Assembly: GCF_902779965.1 (NCBI RefSeq) | Contig: NZ_CACZDK010000010.1 | Coordinates: 45,382 to 109,381 of the forward strand | DNA length: 64,000 nucleotides | Direction of reading: 5' to 3' | DNA from: Fibrobacter succinogenes | GTDB lineage: Bacteria; Fibrobacterota; Fibrobacteria; Fibrobacterales; Fibrobacteraceae | Shown: one piece after another, positions 1-9,592 of the stretch | How the letters are laid out: every line of letters begins with the position of its first letter | How positions within the stretch are numbered: position 1 is the stretch's first letter | The notes under the pieces: model-generated | Told to the model about the DNA's origin: nothing | Database searches by the model: none | What the model saw: only the letters and a program-made list of their open reading frames with translations | Program-made: the position numbers and the translations under genes

Positions 1-1902
1 GTAGAAGAGGCACCTCAGCCGAAACGTCGTGGCAGGAAGCCGGGCTCCAAGACCAAAGTCCACAAGGAAGTCGAAACAAATTACCAGGCCGATGTAGAAC
101 AGGATTTCCAAGAAAAGAAAGAACCGGTCGATGGCATTGCAGCCGCCGAAAAGCGCCTTGCCGAACAGTACGGAGTTTCAAACATAGACGCTATTTCTGA
201 ACCGATTTTCGCTAGCGCTCCATCTTACGAAACTTCGAACGACCAACCGGGCGAACAAGCTATCTACACAAACGAAAACGCCGGCGAAGCCGCTCCGCAA
301 AACGCAGAAGTTGCACAGCAAGGTGAAGGCCAAGCTGACCCGAACGCACCTCAGCAAGGCGATGCTCAGGCTCAAAACGGCGAAGGTCAGGACGACCGCC
401 GTTTCAACAACCAGAACGGCAAATTCAACAAGTTCAATAAGAACAATAAGTTCAACAAGAACAATCGCAACAACCGCAATTTCCAACAAGAAGAATTTGT
501 CGATGACTCTGCAACGCTCCCGGCACCGGGTTCCGAAGCCATTTTAAAGGCAAAGGAAAACTGGCTCAAATTCCGCAAGCTCTCCATGAGCGAATTGCAG
601 GAACTCGCCGTGCAAAAGGAAGTGGACTTCCGCAGAATGCGTAAGCAGTCCCTCAACTACATTTTGCAGAGTCTCGAAAACGAAGGCAACATCATTTATA
701 CAGAAGGCGTCCTCGAAGTGACTCCGCAAGGCCACGGGTTCCTCCGCATGCCGGATCAGAACTACCAGACCAGCACCGACGATGTGTATGTTAGCCAAAA
801 CCTTATCCGTAAATTCAACCTCAAGATTGGCGATACGATTGAAGGCCTTGTGCGCACGCCTCGCGAACAAGATAAGTACTTCTCGATGCGCCGCATTGAC
901 CGCGTGAATTTTGAAGAACCGGACAAGATGCGCCGTCGCGTGGCATTCGAATATTTAACGCCGATTCACCCGGAAGAAAAGATCCACCTCGAATGGAACG
1001 AAACGGAATACAGCACCCGTATCATGGACTTGTTCTCGCCTATCGGTAAGGGACAGCGTAGTATCATTCTTGCACCTCCGCGTACCGGTAAGACCGTTCT
1101 CTTGCAGAACGTAACCCGCGCCATCGCAAAGAACCATCCTGAAATCATCCTCATCACGCTCCTCATCGACGAACGCCCGGAAGAAGTCACCGAAATGCGT
1201 GACATCATCACGGAAATCAAGGAAAAGGCAGCCGACAAGGGAATCGAAATCAAAGCAGAAGTCGTTGCCTCCACATTCGATGAACCGCCTGAGCACCATA
1301 CCCGCGTGGCAAATATGGTTTTGGAAAAGGCAAAGCGCCTTGTGGAAAGCCAGAAAGACGTCGTGATTTTGCTCGACTCCATCACGCGTTTCGCTCGTGC
1401 AAACAACGTTGTAATTCCGCACTCCGGCAAGATTCTCTCCGGTGGTGTGGATGCCAACGCCATGCAGTTCCCGAAAAAATTCTTCGGTGCCGCCCGTAAA
1501 ATTCAGGACAAGATTCGCACCGTCAAAAACGAAGACGGTTCCATCAGCGAAGAAGTCCAGAAGAACGGCTCCCTCACCATCATCGGTACCGCTTTGATTG
1601 AAACCGGTAGCCGCATGGACGAAGTGATTTTCGAAGAATTCAAGGGAACCGGTAACATGGAACTCGTGCTTGACCGCCGCATCGCAGAAAAGCGCATCTG
1701 GCCCGCCATTGACGTATTCAAGTCCGGCACCCGCAAAGAAGAACGCTTGCTTACGCTCCTCGAACAGAATGCCGCCTGGAACTTCCGTCGCGGTAGTCAG
1801 AACGAGACGGAAACGGGCATCATGGAGAACCTGCTTAAGCTCATGAGCAAGCTCAAGACGAATGCCGAACTCCTCGCCGTCCTGTCCAAGCCGAAAGTCT
1901 AA
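1..1902 (+). CDS. rho: Transcription termination factor Rho (5' end outside window)
   Basis: Rho is the hexameric RNA helicase that ends transcription. The frame is open from base 1, so the true start lies upstream; the Met at 586 is internal, just before the Rho N-terminal domain ([17 protein letters not shown]). The RNA-binding fold follows (GHGFLRM), then the ATPase core with Walker A APPRTGKT near 1075-1095, [13 protein letters not shown] and the C-terminal [16 protein letters not shown] region. Ahead of the core are at least 195 codons of low complexity: a basic AT-hook-like KRRGRKPGS, then an acidic Gln/Ala/Pro stretch, then an Asn-rich tract at 397-489 built on FNKNN units. Such extensions are known in Rho of some phyla and may bind RNA or drive condensation. 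A hairpin terminator follows. Confidence 0.97.
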   Translation, partial: VEEAPQPKRRGRKPGSKTKVHKEVETNYQADVEQDFQEKKEPVDGIAAAEKRLAEQYGVSNIDAISEPIFASAPSYETSNDQPGEQAIYTNENAGEAAPQNAEVAQQGEGQADPNAPQQGDAQAQNGEGQDDRRFNNQNGKFNKFNKNNKFNKNNRNNRNFQQEEFVDDSATLPAPGSEAILKAKENWLKFRKLSMSELQELAVQKEVDFRRMRKQSLNYILQSLENEGNIIYTEGVLEVTPQGHGFLRMPDQNYQTSTDDVYVSQNLIRKFNLKIGDTIEGLVRTPREQDKYFSMRRIDRVNFEEPDKMRRRVAFEYLTPIHPEEKIHLEWNETEYSTRIMDLFSPIGKGQRSIILAPPRTGKTVLLQNVTRAIAKNHPEIILITLLIDERPEEVTEMRDIITEIKEKAADKGIEIKAEVVASTFDEPPEHHTRVANMVLEKAKRLVESQKDVVILLDSITRFARANNVVIPHSGKILSGGVDANAMQFPKKFFGAARKIQDKIRTVKNEDGSISEEVQKNGSLTIIGTALIETGSRMDEVIFEEFKGTGNMELVLDRRIAEKRIWPAIDVFKSGTRKEERLLTLLEQNAAWNFRRGSQNETETGIMENLLKLMSKLKTNAELLAVLSKPKV

Positions 1903-1911
1903 CGAAATTTG

Positions 1912-1944
1912 GCGGAACGCTCACAAGGCGTTCCGCTTTTTTTT
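1912..1944 (+). terminator. Rho-independent terminator after rho
   Basis: A perfect 9-bp stem (GCGGAACGC with GCGTTCCGC) and a 7-base loop are followed by eight T. It starts nine bases after the rho stop. Confidence 0.9.
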
Positions 1945-1986
1945 ACAATGTTCCCCAGCCTCCGCACGGGCTGTTCTTTTTAAGCC

Positions 1987-2016
1987 TGTCATGCCCGCCT
2001 CCGAGCGGGCATCTCC
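1987..2016. repeat. GTCATnCCCG palindromic repeat, copy 1
   Basis: TGTCATGCCCG, then a short loop, then CGGGCATCTCC. It belongs to a dispersed family also seen at 11924, 24938, 46598, 55580 and 62441 in this window. All are intergenic and have a conserved outer TGTCAT/ATCTCC and a variable stem. Confidence 0.75.
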
Positions 2017-2110
2017 CTTTTTACAAGCAAAAAATTTTTACGTTTACTATTGAAATTTTATAATAGCGCAATCGCAACTATCCTCATTGCGAAAAACGCT
2101 CACAACTTAC

Positions 2111-2147
2111 GTCATTGCGAGACCCCTGTAAGGGGCCGAAGCAATCC
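2111..2147. repeat. GTCATTGCGAG...CGAAGCAATCC repeat
   Basis: GTCATTGCGAG, an inner palindrome CCCCTGTAAGGGG and CGAAGCAATCC. This layout is a common intergenic repeat in many bacteria. It lies just upstream of proC, and an ATG inside it (2115) gives a false upstream start for that gene. A partial copy (CATTGCGAAAAACGC) lies at about 2086-2100. Confidence 0.75.
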
Positions 2148-2171
2148 ATAAAGCTTAAAAAGGACACTAAA

Positions 2172-2978
2172 ATGAACTCAACGATTTTCTTTGCCGGTAC
2201 TGGCAACATGGGCGGGGCCATTCTCCGCGGTCTTTTGAACGCAGGCACCGACGCCAAAAACATTTTCTTCTTTGACCCAAGCGACAAGGCTGCCGAAGCC
2301 GTGAGCGCCCTCGGTTGCGTCCGCGTCAAGAGCTTTGCCGAAGGTATCGAAAAGGCTAACGTCACATTTCTTTGCGTAAAGCCGCAGATTTTCAAGCTCG
2401 TCGCCGCCGAATGGAAGGCTGCAGCAGCAACGCTCAAGAGCGAAAAGACATTCATCAGCATCATGGCTGGCGTTGTCCGCAAGAACCTCATCGAAGTTCT
2501 CGGCGAAAAGAACCAAGTGCTCCGCGTGATGCCGAACTTGCCGCTTACCGTTGGCAAGGGCTCTGTTGGCCTTGCTACAGACGGAGTCTCCGAAGAAACG
2601 CTCAAAATTGCAGAAGAAATTTTCGGTAACATCGGCGTGACCTGCCGCGTTGCAGAATCTCTTATCGACGCCGTCACCGGACTTTCCGGCAGCGCCCCCG
2701 CTTACGTCTTTGAATTCATCGAAGGCCTTACCCGCGGCGGCGTTAAAGCAGGCCTCACCCGCGATGTCGCCCTCAAGCTCGCCCTCGGCACCATCGAAGG
2801 CAGCGTTGAACTCGTGAAACAGTCCGGCAAGAGCCCAAGCGACCTCTGCGCCATGGTTTGCTCTCCGGCAGGCACGACCATCGCAGGTATCGACGCCCTC
2901 GAAGAAGGCGCATTCCGCAGCACGCTCATCAAGGCTGTCGTCGCCGGCACGAACCGCAGCAAGGAACTGGGAAAGTAA
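2172..2978 (+). CDS. proC: Pyrroline-5-carboxylate reductase
   Basis: Last step of proline synthesis: NAD(P)H-dependent reduction of pyrroline-5-carboxylate in the cytoplasm. The product has 268 residues, normal for ProC. The Rossmann start FFAGTGNMGGAI is at the N-terminus. The ProC signature region (LSGSAPAYVFEFIEGL...GLTRDVALKLA) and CSPAGTTIAGIDALEEGAFR are at the C-terminus. The start at 2172 is preferred because AAAAAGGAC lies 6 bases upstream and the protein then begins as ProC does; the in-frame ATG at 2115 sits in a dispersed repeat. A heptamer-repeat array begins directly after the stop. Confidence 0.95.
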   Translation: MNSTIFFAGTGNMGGAILRGLLNAGTDAKNIFFFDPSDKAAEAVSALGCVRVKSFAEGIEKANVTFLCVKPQIFKLVAAEWKAAAATLKSEKTFISIMAGVVRKNLIEVLGEKNQVLRVMPNLPLTVGKGSVGLATDGVSEETLKIAEEIFGNIGVTCRVAESLIDAVTGLSGSAPAYVFEFIEGLTRGGVKAGLTRDVALKLALGTIEGSVELVKQSGKSPSDLCAMVCSPAGTTIAGIDALEEGAFRSTLIKAVVAGTNRSKELGK

Positions 2979-3073
2979 ACAGTAGACGGTAGACAGTAGG
3001 AAGTAGACTGTATTAAGTTTGGCGGCAAAGCCGCGATTATAAACTTCCGACTTCCAACTTCCTACTTCCAACT
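2979..3073. repeat. Composite heptamer array with palindromic core
   Basis: Left arm 2979-3010 is tandem 7-mers (GTAGACG, GTAGACA, GTAGGAA, GTAGACT). The core at 3021-3034 is GGCGGCAAAGCCGC followed by GATTATA. The right arm 3042-3073 is ACTTCCG, ACTTCCA, ACTTCCT, ACTTCCA, roughly complementary to the left arm. The right arm ends 3 bases before the next start codon. Confidence 0.85.
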
Positions 3074-3076
3074 AAA

Positions 3077-4441
3077 ATGCCTTCCATCGATTTTTTCACA
3101 AAAGAGACTGCAACGTCCTCGTTCATCTTGGACGTTCTTTCTTCTGTGGATAATAAGGTCGATGTTCATACCCCAACCAATGACGATTCGCCTGAAATCG
3201 CAGAAGCGCTCCGAGCTCCGCTCGCGGCTATTGTCATTTGGGATTTAGATTCTTTTACCGCAAAAAACGTAGAATTGCTTTCAAGCCTCCGCGAGCACAA
3301 TCCAGACTCCATGATTCTCGCCTACGCCGAAGCCCCCGAGCGCCACGCCACTGTTTCTAGCAAACTTTACGATGCGATCCTTTCAACTGAAGCGTTGCGC
3401 CTTCACTTGATGAGCAAAATTTCACGTCTCAAGGAAATCTACAACGCCAAACGAGTTTTTCGCGAAAGAATGTCGCACCTCGTCGGCAAAAGCGATGCCA
3501 TAAAACGTTTGCGCAAGAACGTAGAACGCGCCATTTTGCATACAGGCCCAGTGCTCATTCAAGGAGAATCAGGAGTCGGCAAGGACTTGATTGCACGCGC
3601 TATTGCCTGCGTTTACGACAAATTCGTTACCGTCAACTGTAGCGCTATTCCCGAGGCACTTTTCGAAAGCGAACTTTTCGGGCACACACGCGGAGCCTTT
3701 ACGGGAGCGCAAAACGAGCGCATCGGCTTATTCGAAGATGCCAACGGCGGAGCCATATTCCTCGATGAAATCGGCGACATGCCTCTGCACGCTCAAGTCA
3801 AGCTTTTGCGAGTCATCCAGAATCACGAAATCCGCCCCATTGGCGCCAACAAAACACGCCACATCAACGTACGCATCATCGCGGCCACCAACCGTGACCT
3901 CAAAGAAGAAATTTTCGAAAAGCGTTTCCGCGAAGATCTTTACTACCGCCTAAACGTCATTCCAATGCAGCTTTCACCGCTCCGCGACCGCAAAGAAGAC
4001 ATTGAGGATTTAGCAAATTACTTTATCCGTCAGTATGCTCCAGCAGGCGAACCTTACACACTCTCGCCCGATGCTTTGAAAAAACTCCAGGAGCATAACT
4101 GGCCCGGAAACATTCGCGAACTCGAAAACGTCATCCAGCGCGCGCTTTGCTTTACAGACCCCGGAGTTTTAAATCCCGAAGACCTGCAAATCGACGAAGA
4201 TTCACGCAAAATTTCAGGATTTTCAAGCGCCGATAGCGCCACCATCAAAGCTTATAACGCCAATAGCTATGACGACTTCCGCAATATGCAACTCGACGAA
4301 GAACGCGAATTTTTAAAATCAACCATCCGCAATTGCGATGGATCTGTAAGCCTTGCCGCCGAACGCCTTCACATGAACCGCACCGCGCTATACAACCGCC
4401 TCGCCCGCCTTGGCTTAAGCGTTAAAGACGTTCAATCTTAA
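3077..4441 (+). CDS. Sigma-54-dependent response-regulator-like activator
   Basis: Enhancer-binding activator of sigma-54 RNA polymerase, 454 residues. Residues 1 to about 125 look like a diverged receiver: IWDLDS (Asp56/58) may hold the phosphorylation Asp, but the usual acidic pair is not evident. The AAA+ domain (about 135-370) has Walker A GESGVGKD at 163-170, the sigma-54 loop GAFTGA at 206-211, Walker [10 protein letters not shown] and the arginine-finger region [12 protein letters not shown] Fis-type helix-turn-helix is at the end ([23 protein letters not shown]). No sensor kinase is adjacent, so the input is unknown. The last 20 bases overlap the convergent TraB-like gene. A heptamer array ends 3 bases before the start, and no Shine-Dalgarno is visible. 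Confidence 0.93.
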   Translation: MPSIDFFTKETATSSFILDVLSSVDNKVDVHTPTNDDSPEIAEALRAPLAAIVIWDLDSFTAKNVELLSSLREHNPDSMILAYAEAPERHATVSSKLYDAILSTEALRLHLMSKISRLKEIYNAKRVFRERMSHLVGKSDAIKRLRKNVERAILHTGPVLIQGESGVGKDLIARAIACVYDKFVTVNCSAIPEALFESELFGHTRGAFTGAQNERIGLFEDANGGAIFLDEIGDMPLHAQVKLLRVIQNHEIRPIGANKTRHINVRIIAATNRDLKEEIFEKRFREDLYYRLNVIPMQLSPLRDRKEDIEDLANYFIRQYAPAGEPYTLSPDALKKLQEHNWPGNIRELENVIQRALCFTDPGVLNPEDLQIDEDSRKISGFSSADSATIKAYNANSYDDFRNMQLDEEREFLKSTIRNCDGSVSLAAERLHMNRTALYNRLARLGLSVKDVQS

Positions 4442-5363
4442 AGCCGCGCTTGCGAAGCGTTTCAATCACATTGTCTTTTTCAAGCGCCAAATGCGCTACA
4501 CCCACAACAACAAAAACTTTCCTGTCTTCACGCAAAAAAGTAGCTATTGAATCAGCCATTTTTGCGTTGCGGTTCACGTAAATACGTTGTTCAAACTCAT
4601 CTTTAAATTTGCTTTCATGCAAAGGCATTTCATCATTTTCGCCATCATCCAGCAAGCGGCGCAACATGTCATCATCGCCCGTTTTCCAAGCTTGCATCAG
4701 ATTTGAAACCAAAGATTCAAATTCTGCAATTTCATGCAAAGTCGTCTTTAAATAGTAAACTCCAGCCGAATCCGATTCCGTTGTATCCGCAAGAGCGCCA
4801 ATTTGTTCTTCAGCCGTTTCCAAACCGATAATCGCCTTGCCATCCATCGCCGCACGATCTAGCAGCACGTAATCAATTCCATATTCTGGATTCAAACCCG
4901 CCTGCATAAACGCATACGAACTGAGCGTCATTGCCGCAAGCCACGGACGAGTTTTCTCAATCATTACAATCGGAACATCCCAAGCCGTACAAAGGCTATC
5001 TACTGTATTCCACATGTCCTGCGGCAACAAATCGCGAAGCGTTCCCTCAGCAAGCATTCCTTGCGCTGCCGATTGCTCCCCCACTTCTTTCACGACTTCT
5101 TCATCGTTCATGTTGAGTTCTACAGCAAGTTCATCCGCATGCGCAAAAGCAGAATCAATTACAGGTGCAAGCGGATAAAGAGTCGAATCGGCCAAATGAA
5201 TACTCCCCAGCACCCATACCGAAGAATTTTCATCGGACACTTTCCAAAAGAAATGTTTGCTTTCTGGCTGAGACGCATTTTTTTTTGAAGTCCCCGAACA
5301 AGCAATCAAGCAAGCCGCCAAGAGTACATAAAATAAAGCAAACAAAGTATATATTTTTTTCAT
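4422..5363 (-). CDS. TraB/GumN family lipoprotein, copy 1
   Basis: 313 residues. A signal peptide ends in a lipobox (LIACSG), so this should be a lipoprotein. The body is a TraB/PrgY/GumN domain, a fold related to Tiki-type metalloproteases. It has the first conserved GSIH motif (WVLGSIHLAD), a central LETAEEQ segment and the C-terminal VVVGVAHL motif. The family function in bacteria is not settled. The next gene upstream (5399-6346) is a clear paralogue with the same layout, so this is a tandem duplication. Its 3' end overlaps the sigma-54 activator gene by 20 bases, tail to tail. Confidence 0.88.
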   Translation of the reverse strand: MKKIYTLFALFYVLLAACLIACSGTSKKNASQPESKHFFWKVSDENSSVWVLGSIHLADSTLYPLAPVIDSAFAHADELAVELNMNDEEVVKEVGEQSAAQGMLAEGTLRDLLPQDMWNTVDSLCTAWDVPIVMIEKTRPWLAAMTLSSYAFMQAGLNPEYGIDYVLLDRAAMDGKAIIGLETAEEQIGALADTTESDSAGVYYLKTTLHEIAEFESLVSNLMQAWKTGDDDMLRRLLDDGENDEMPLHESKFKDEFEQRIYVNRNAKMADSIATFLREDRKVFVVVGVAHLALEKDNVIETLRKRGFKIERL

Positions 5364-5398
5364 AAAATAAATCTTAAAAATTTTACAGCAAAGAGCTT

Positions 5399-6346
5399 TT
5401 AATAGCGTTCAACTACATAGCCCCGATTTCTGAGATTTTCAATCACGTTGTGTTCTTCAAAAGCCAAATGGGCAGCACCCACTACGACAAAAACGTTTCT
5501 ATCGTCACGCAAAAAACTGGCAACAGAATCTGCCATTTTCGCATTGCGATTTACCAAAAGACGTTGTTTAAACTCTTCCATATACAGCACTTCGCTCGGT
5601 GTGTAATCTTGCGTGTTTTCTTCTGACAACATACTATTCAACAGTTCATCATCGCCCGTTTTCCAAGCTTTAACCAAATCTCTTATCGAAGGTTTAACTT
5701 TAGGAAGTTCGCGTATAGCAGACTTCAACAAGCAAATGCCAGCCGAATCGGATTCCGACGAACCCGCTAACGCCTCAACTTGCTCTTCTGCAGTTTCCAA
5801 GCTGATGATAGGTTTACCACCCTCTGAGGCCTTCCGCATGAACACATTATCAAACCCATATTCAGATTTCAACCCAGCCTGCATATACGCATAAGTGCTA
5901 ATACTCGAAGCTACCAACCAAGGTCGCATCGATTCAAACGTACTCACAGGCAAATTCCATGCAGAGCAAAGACTATCTAAAGAATACCACAATGTTGTTG
6001 GCAATAAATCCCATAAAGTTCCCTCAAGAAGCATTCCACGCCGATTGATCAGCCACTGTACTTCGCTTGATGTATAAGCATCACTCATATTTATTTCAAC
6101 AGCAAGTTCACTCGCCGCATTAAAAGCAGAATCAATCACCGTTGGAAGTGGGTAAAACGAAGCATCAGCCACATGGATACTCCCCAGCAACCATACCGAA
6201 GAATTTTCATCCGACACTTTCCACAAAAAGTGTTTGTCCCCCCAATCCACTGACGGTTCCGGTAATACTGACGATTCAGAACACGCCACCAACCATGCCA
6301 TGCAGCATGTCAAGCAAGTCCCCAGCAAAGCACGAATTTTTTTCAT
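5399..6346 (-). CDS. TraB/GumN family lipoprotein, copy 2
   Basis: 315 residues, paralogue of the gene 35 bases downstream. They share KVSDENSSVW, LGSIH, RPWL, LETAEEQ, NRNAKMADS and VVVGAAHLAFE. The signal peptide ends in a lipobox (WLVACSE). The start at 6346 (MKKIRALL) is chosen because GGAGG lies 9 bases upstream; the Met at 6355 overlaps that ribosome site and the frame further upstream carries no signal. The gene follows the ABC ATPase gene by about 40 bases, so it could be cotranscribed with the transporter. What the two paralogues act on cannot be read from the sequence. Confidence 0.88.
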   Translation of the reverse strand: MKKIRALLGTCLTCCMAWLVACSESSVLPEPSVDWGDKHFLWKVSDENSSVWLLGSIHVADASFYPLPTVIDSAFNAASELAVEINMSDAYTSSEVQWLINRRGMLLEGTLWDLLPTTLWYSLDSLCSAWNLPVSTFESMRPWLVASSISTYAYMQAGLKSEYGFDNVFMRKASEGGKPIISLETAEEQVEALAGSSESDSAGICLLKSAIRELPKVKPSIRDLVKAWKTGDDELLNSMLSEENTQDYTPSEVLYMEEFKQRLLVNRNAKMADSVASFLRDDRNVFVVVGAAHLAFEEHNVIENLRNRGYVVERY

Positions 6347-6388
6347 TATTTTCATCCTCCCTAAAGAAATCAATTTAAATATACACAA

Positions 6389-7132
6389 CTAAAAAAGATC
6401 TGTCCAATCAAGCAATCCATTTTTACGAGCTTCGTCCGCAGGCGCCACACGCACAGCACCACCATTCACCACCATAATTCTATTGCAATAGCGTTCCGCA
6501 TATTCCACAGAATGAGTCGAAACAATGATGCCCATATTTCGTTCCGTTACGATTTTCTTAAGCAACCGGAATAGCGCGTGGCTACGCGGAATGTCCAAGA
6601 ACGCATTCGGTTCATCGAGCAACAAGACCTTCACCTGTTGCGCCACAGCCTCCGCTAAAAACACGCGGCTTCGTTCGCCATCGCTCAGTTCTGCAATCGG
6701 GCGATTCGCAAAATTCGCAACATCCAAAAGCGCCATCGATTCCTCGACAATGCGTTTGTCTTCTTCCGTGCGACTGTCAAAAATTCCAGAATAGGGGGAT
6801 CGGCCTAAACGAACAAATTCACTCACACTCATGCGAGGCGGTACAGCACTCGACATGCGCACCAGCGAAATAATCTGCGCACGTTCACGCGGAGCCCAAT
6901 TTACAAGCGGTTTCCCTTCAAGCGAAACCTCGCCCGCAACCGGCGAAAGCAAGCCCGCAAATGTTTTCAACAGCGAACTTTTGCCGCACCCGTTCTCGCC
7001 CATCAAGGCCACAACCGTTCCAGGCGTAAGCGCAAAATCAAACGGCTCATTCATTGTCGAGAGCGCATTGCCATAACCCACAAGCAAATTTTTGCATTCC
7101 AACAAAACAGAAGATTTTTTCAATTCACTCAT
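6389..7132 (-). CDS. ABC transporter ATP-binding protein, FecE/BtuD type
   Basis: 247-residue ATPase of an importer of the iron-siderophore, haem or cobalamin class. Walker A is GENGCGKSS, the Q-loop region is ISLVRMSS, the signature is LSDGERSR (usual LSGGE with Gly to Asp), Walker B is VLLLDEPNAFLD and the switch is STHSVEYA. The start at ATG 7132 follows a GGGGGC ribosome site. It begins 9 bases after the permease stop, so the two are translationally linked. No substrate-binding protein or TonB receptor is adjacent, so the ligand cannot be named. Confidence 0.92.
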   Translation of the reverse strand: MSELKKSSVLLECKNLLVGYGNALSTMNEPFDFALTPGTVVALMGENGCGKSSLLKTFAGLLSPVAGEVSLEGKPLVNWAPRERAQIISLVRMSSAVPPRMSVSEFVRLGRSPYSGIFDSRTEEDKRIVEESMALLDVANFANRPIAELSDGERSRVFLAEAVAQQVKVLLLDEPNAFLDIPRSHALFRLLKKIVTERNMGIIVSTHSVEYAERYCNRIMVVNGGAVRVAPADEARKNGLLDWTDLF

Positions 7133-7141
7133 CAACGCCCC

Positions 7142-8113
7142 CTACATCCGCGCACCAGAACCGCGCACAAGCACCCACATAATCACGGGAACGCCCACAA
7201 GCGAGAGCACTGCATTCAGCGGCACCGAAGCAGGGAAAAGCCCGCCCAAAAGCGCAAGCGCAATCCCGCAAAACGCAGCCCCCGGCAAGAGCACGCGATG
7301 ATTCGTCGTCTTGAAAAGCAAATACGCCAAATGCGGAACCGCAATTCCAATAAAAGCAACAGGCCCGCAAAACGCCGTCGTTGCCCCCGCCAAAAGACTT
7401 GCCCCAAGCAACACGCAAATTTTGGAACGCTTCACGTTGAGCCCAAGTCCATGCGCAAAATCGTCTCCCAGCAAAGCAGCATTCAAATAACGGAGCGAAA
7501 AACCAATCAGCGCCATGCCCACAATAACAGTAGACACAAAAATCCAAACGTCTCCAAGCGTCACACGGCCAAAGCTACCCATGCCCCACGCCACATAAAC
7601 ACGCAGCGATTCCGAAGAGTTCCCAGCAATCAATACGCTCACAATCGAATCGATAAAGTATCCCGTCAAAAGCCCGACAATCAAAAGCACACCCGTCTGT
7701 GCAAAACGGCTCGCCGCAAACATCACGACAAGCGTCACGAGCAAAGCCCCAAGCGCTGCCGAGCCCAGCACGCCGACACTTCCAAAGCCAATACCCGCCA
7801 AAAGCGCAAGCGCCACACCGAGACTTGCGCCACTGCTAATGCCAAGCACAAACGGCCCCGCAAGCGGATTCCGAAACACCGTCTGTAGCGACAAGCCCGA
7901 CACAGCAAGCGATGCGCCTGCAAGCACCGCCGCAATCATCTTCGGGATTCTCAAGTTCCACAAGATATTCGACGAAACATCCGCACCCGGGCTAAACAGC
8001 GCCTGCACCACATCTGCAAACGGGATGTTCACCGCGCCAAAGCAAAGCGTCGCCACACACAACAAAAAAATCAAAACAATCAGGGTCACAAACCCAATCA
8101 ACAACCGCCGCAA
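7142..8113 (-). CDS. FecCD-family ABC transporter permease
   Basis: 323-residue integral membrane permease of the iron/cobalamin importer class. It has many hydrophobic segments, the conserved N-terminal LRIPKMIAAVLAGASLAVSG, the NPLAGPFVLGISSGASLG segment and the cytoplasmic coupling region GPVAFIGIAVPHL. It probably starts at TTG 8113, with GGAGG 6 bases upstream. It pairs with the downstream ATPase. The first 24 bases and the ribosome site are repeated, with small changes, at 9728-9751 on the far side of the AAA ATPase gene, which suggests that gene inserted at the permease start. Confidence 0.92.
   Translation of the reverse strand: MRRLLIGFVTLIVLIFLLCVATLCFGAVNIPFADVVQALFSPGADVSSNILWNLRIPKMIAAVLAGASLAVSGLSLQTVFRNPLAGPFVLGISSGASLGVALALLAGIGFGSVGVLGSAALGALLVTLVVMFAASRFAQTGVLLIVGLLTGYFIDSIVSVLIAGNSSESLRVYVAWGMGSFGRVTLGDVWIFVSTVIVGMALIGFSLRYLNAALLGDDFAHGLGLNVKRSKICVLLGASLLAGATTAFCGPVAFIGIAVPHLAYLLFKTTNHRVLLPGAAFCGIALALLGGLFPASVPLNAVLSLVGVPVIMWVLVRGSGARM
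8090..8113 (-). repeat. Duplicated permease 5' end, functional copy
   Basis: The permease start region (TTGCGGCGG, then TTGATTGGGTTT) matches 9728-9751 at 23 of 24 positions. Both copies have GGAGG 6 or 7 bases upstream. They bracket a 1.6-kb segment holding the AAA ATPase gene and its 52-bp periodic repeats. Confidence 0.8.
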
Positions 8114-8134
8114 AATAAGCCTCCGCGAAAAAAT

Positions 8135-9550
8135 TTAAAACAAGTCATCCAGCGTAAGTTCTTTCTGAACAAAACCACTGTACTTATTATGCTTTAAACC
8201 AAACGAAGTCACCATCGTGAACATGACAGATTTTTTCGTATTCGTCTCCGAAATAAAAGCCTCTATCTTTTTTTCAAAATTTTCGCAGTCACTCTTTGTA
8301 ATTTCGTATTCCGTCTTAGAAAATTTCATTTCACACAGATTTATCGTCTGATCAGCCCTATCAATAAGCAAATCAATTTGAGCACCTTTAACTTTATTTT
8401 TATGCGTACGCCAACTGCAAACACGGCTTTGAACACCTGATATTCCAAGCGCATTTTTCATTTGAGCGACATGATTCAGGCAAAGCATTTCAAACGCAAG
8501 CCCGCTCCACGTTTTGAACAATGGCGACCGAAGCGAATTTGTCCAGAAATGGTCATCCTGATTTTTATTTTCGGATTCAAAGTAAAAATGAAACAACGTA
8601 AAAGGATCAATAAGTTGAATAAGTACATCCCTTTTGGTATTTCCAATAGGAGTGTATTCTCGCGTAAAACCGCACTGTTCCAATTCCGTCAAAACAGTCG
8701 AGAAAGCCTTATTGTTATTAAGCCCAGTCGTATCCAAGATTTCCTTTCTTGTCATTCCCATTTTCTTGGTTGCAAGAGCTTCTATAACAGCTTCATGCCC
8801 AGCACTTTGTTTAAACAAAGACCTGTATAAATTCTGAAATTCAAGTCGCAACTCGCCAATTCTCGAAAACACAAGCCTGTCAATATTTTGGGCAACACTT
8901 TCATCAACATTCATCAGGGAATAATAATAAGGAACCCCTCCAAACGCCATATAACATTCCGCAATTTCTTTTCGACGATAGCCAAAGCCATAAATCTTAA
9001 AATATTGTTCCGCCTCGTTCAGTGTAAACGGAGCTATCTCTATTTGATGAGTAACGCGGTTGTGAAGCCCACCCCGATTGCAAATTAATTTGTCAATCAT
9101 CCAAGATGTAGCAGAACCGCATACAATCAATTTGATATCATTCCGATCAGAAGCAAAGCTATTCCAAAAATGTTCCAAAGCCCCCACAAATAGAGACCTT
9201 GCCGTATCAAGCCAAGGCAACTCATCAATAAAGACAATTTTTTTTTTCGAACCAAGGCTATCCAAATACCGTTCTAATTGGTCAAAAGCCGACAGCCATG
9301 TTGTCGGTTTGGAACACTCTCCAATTTTTTTCTGCAAAGCAAGTTGAAAATTTTCCAGCTGTGTCACCAAAGAAGCAGTTTCCATTCCAGAAAAAGAAAA
9401 AACAGCATTTTTTCCAACAACTTGACGTATAAAAAAAGTTTTGCCTACACGCCGCCGCCCATAAACAGCAATAAACTCCGACTTATCGGATTCAAGGTAT
9501 TTTTGAAGCAATTGAGTTTCTTTTTCACGGCCAACCAAAACAGGCTGCAT
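8135..9550 (-). CDS. AAA ATPase with C-terminal nuclease-like (DUF234-type) domain
   Basis: 471 residues. The N-terminal part begins MQPVLVGREKE and holds Walker A GRRRVGKT (31-38), Walker B VFIDELPW and sensor region IVCGSATSW. A winged-helix-like middle follows (MGMTRKEILDTTGLNN). The C-terminus has QIDLLIDR then LCEMKF, a D...ExK pattern typical of PD-(D/E)XK nuclease folds in DUF234/DUF4143 ATPases. This family is spread widely as solitary mobile-looking genes and its cellular role is unknown. The start is ATG 9550, with AAAGGAGG 7 bases upstream; the longer TTG frame begins on that ribosome site. A duplicated permease start and three 52-bp spaced palindromes lie upstream, consistent with arrival as a cassette. 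Confidence 0.88.
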   Translation of the reverse strand: MQPVLVGREKETQLLQKYLESDKSEFIAVYGRRRVGKTFFIRQVVGKNAVFSFSGMETASLVTQLENFQLALQKKIGECSKPTTWLSAFDQLERYLDSLGSKKKIVFIDELPWLDTARSLFVGALEHFWNSFASDRNDIKLIVCGSATSWMIDKLICNRGGLHNRVTHQIEIAPFTLNEAEQYFKIYGFGYRRKEIAECYMAFGGVPYYYSLMNVDESVAQNIDRLVFSRIGELRLEFQNLYRSLFKQSAGHEAVIEALATKKMGMTRKEILDTTGLNNNKAFSTVLTELEQCGFTREYTPIGNTKRDVLIQLIDPFTLFHFYFESENKNQDDHFWTNSLRSPLFKTWSGLAFEMLCLNHVAQMKNALGISGVQSRVCSWRTHKNKVKGAQIDLLIDRADQTINLCEMKFSKTEYEITKSDCENFEKKIEAFISETNTKKSVMFTMVTSFGLKHNKYSGFVQKELTLDDLF

Positions 9551-9592
9551 AGAGAGGCCTCCTTTCCTCAATAATATAATAAAAAAAAATCC

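Noticed and set aside
2115..2171. Upstream ATG that would extend proC by 19 residues
   Set aside because: It lies in a dispersed repeat, while a Shine-Dalgarno and the normal ProC start are at 2172.
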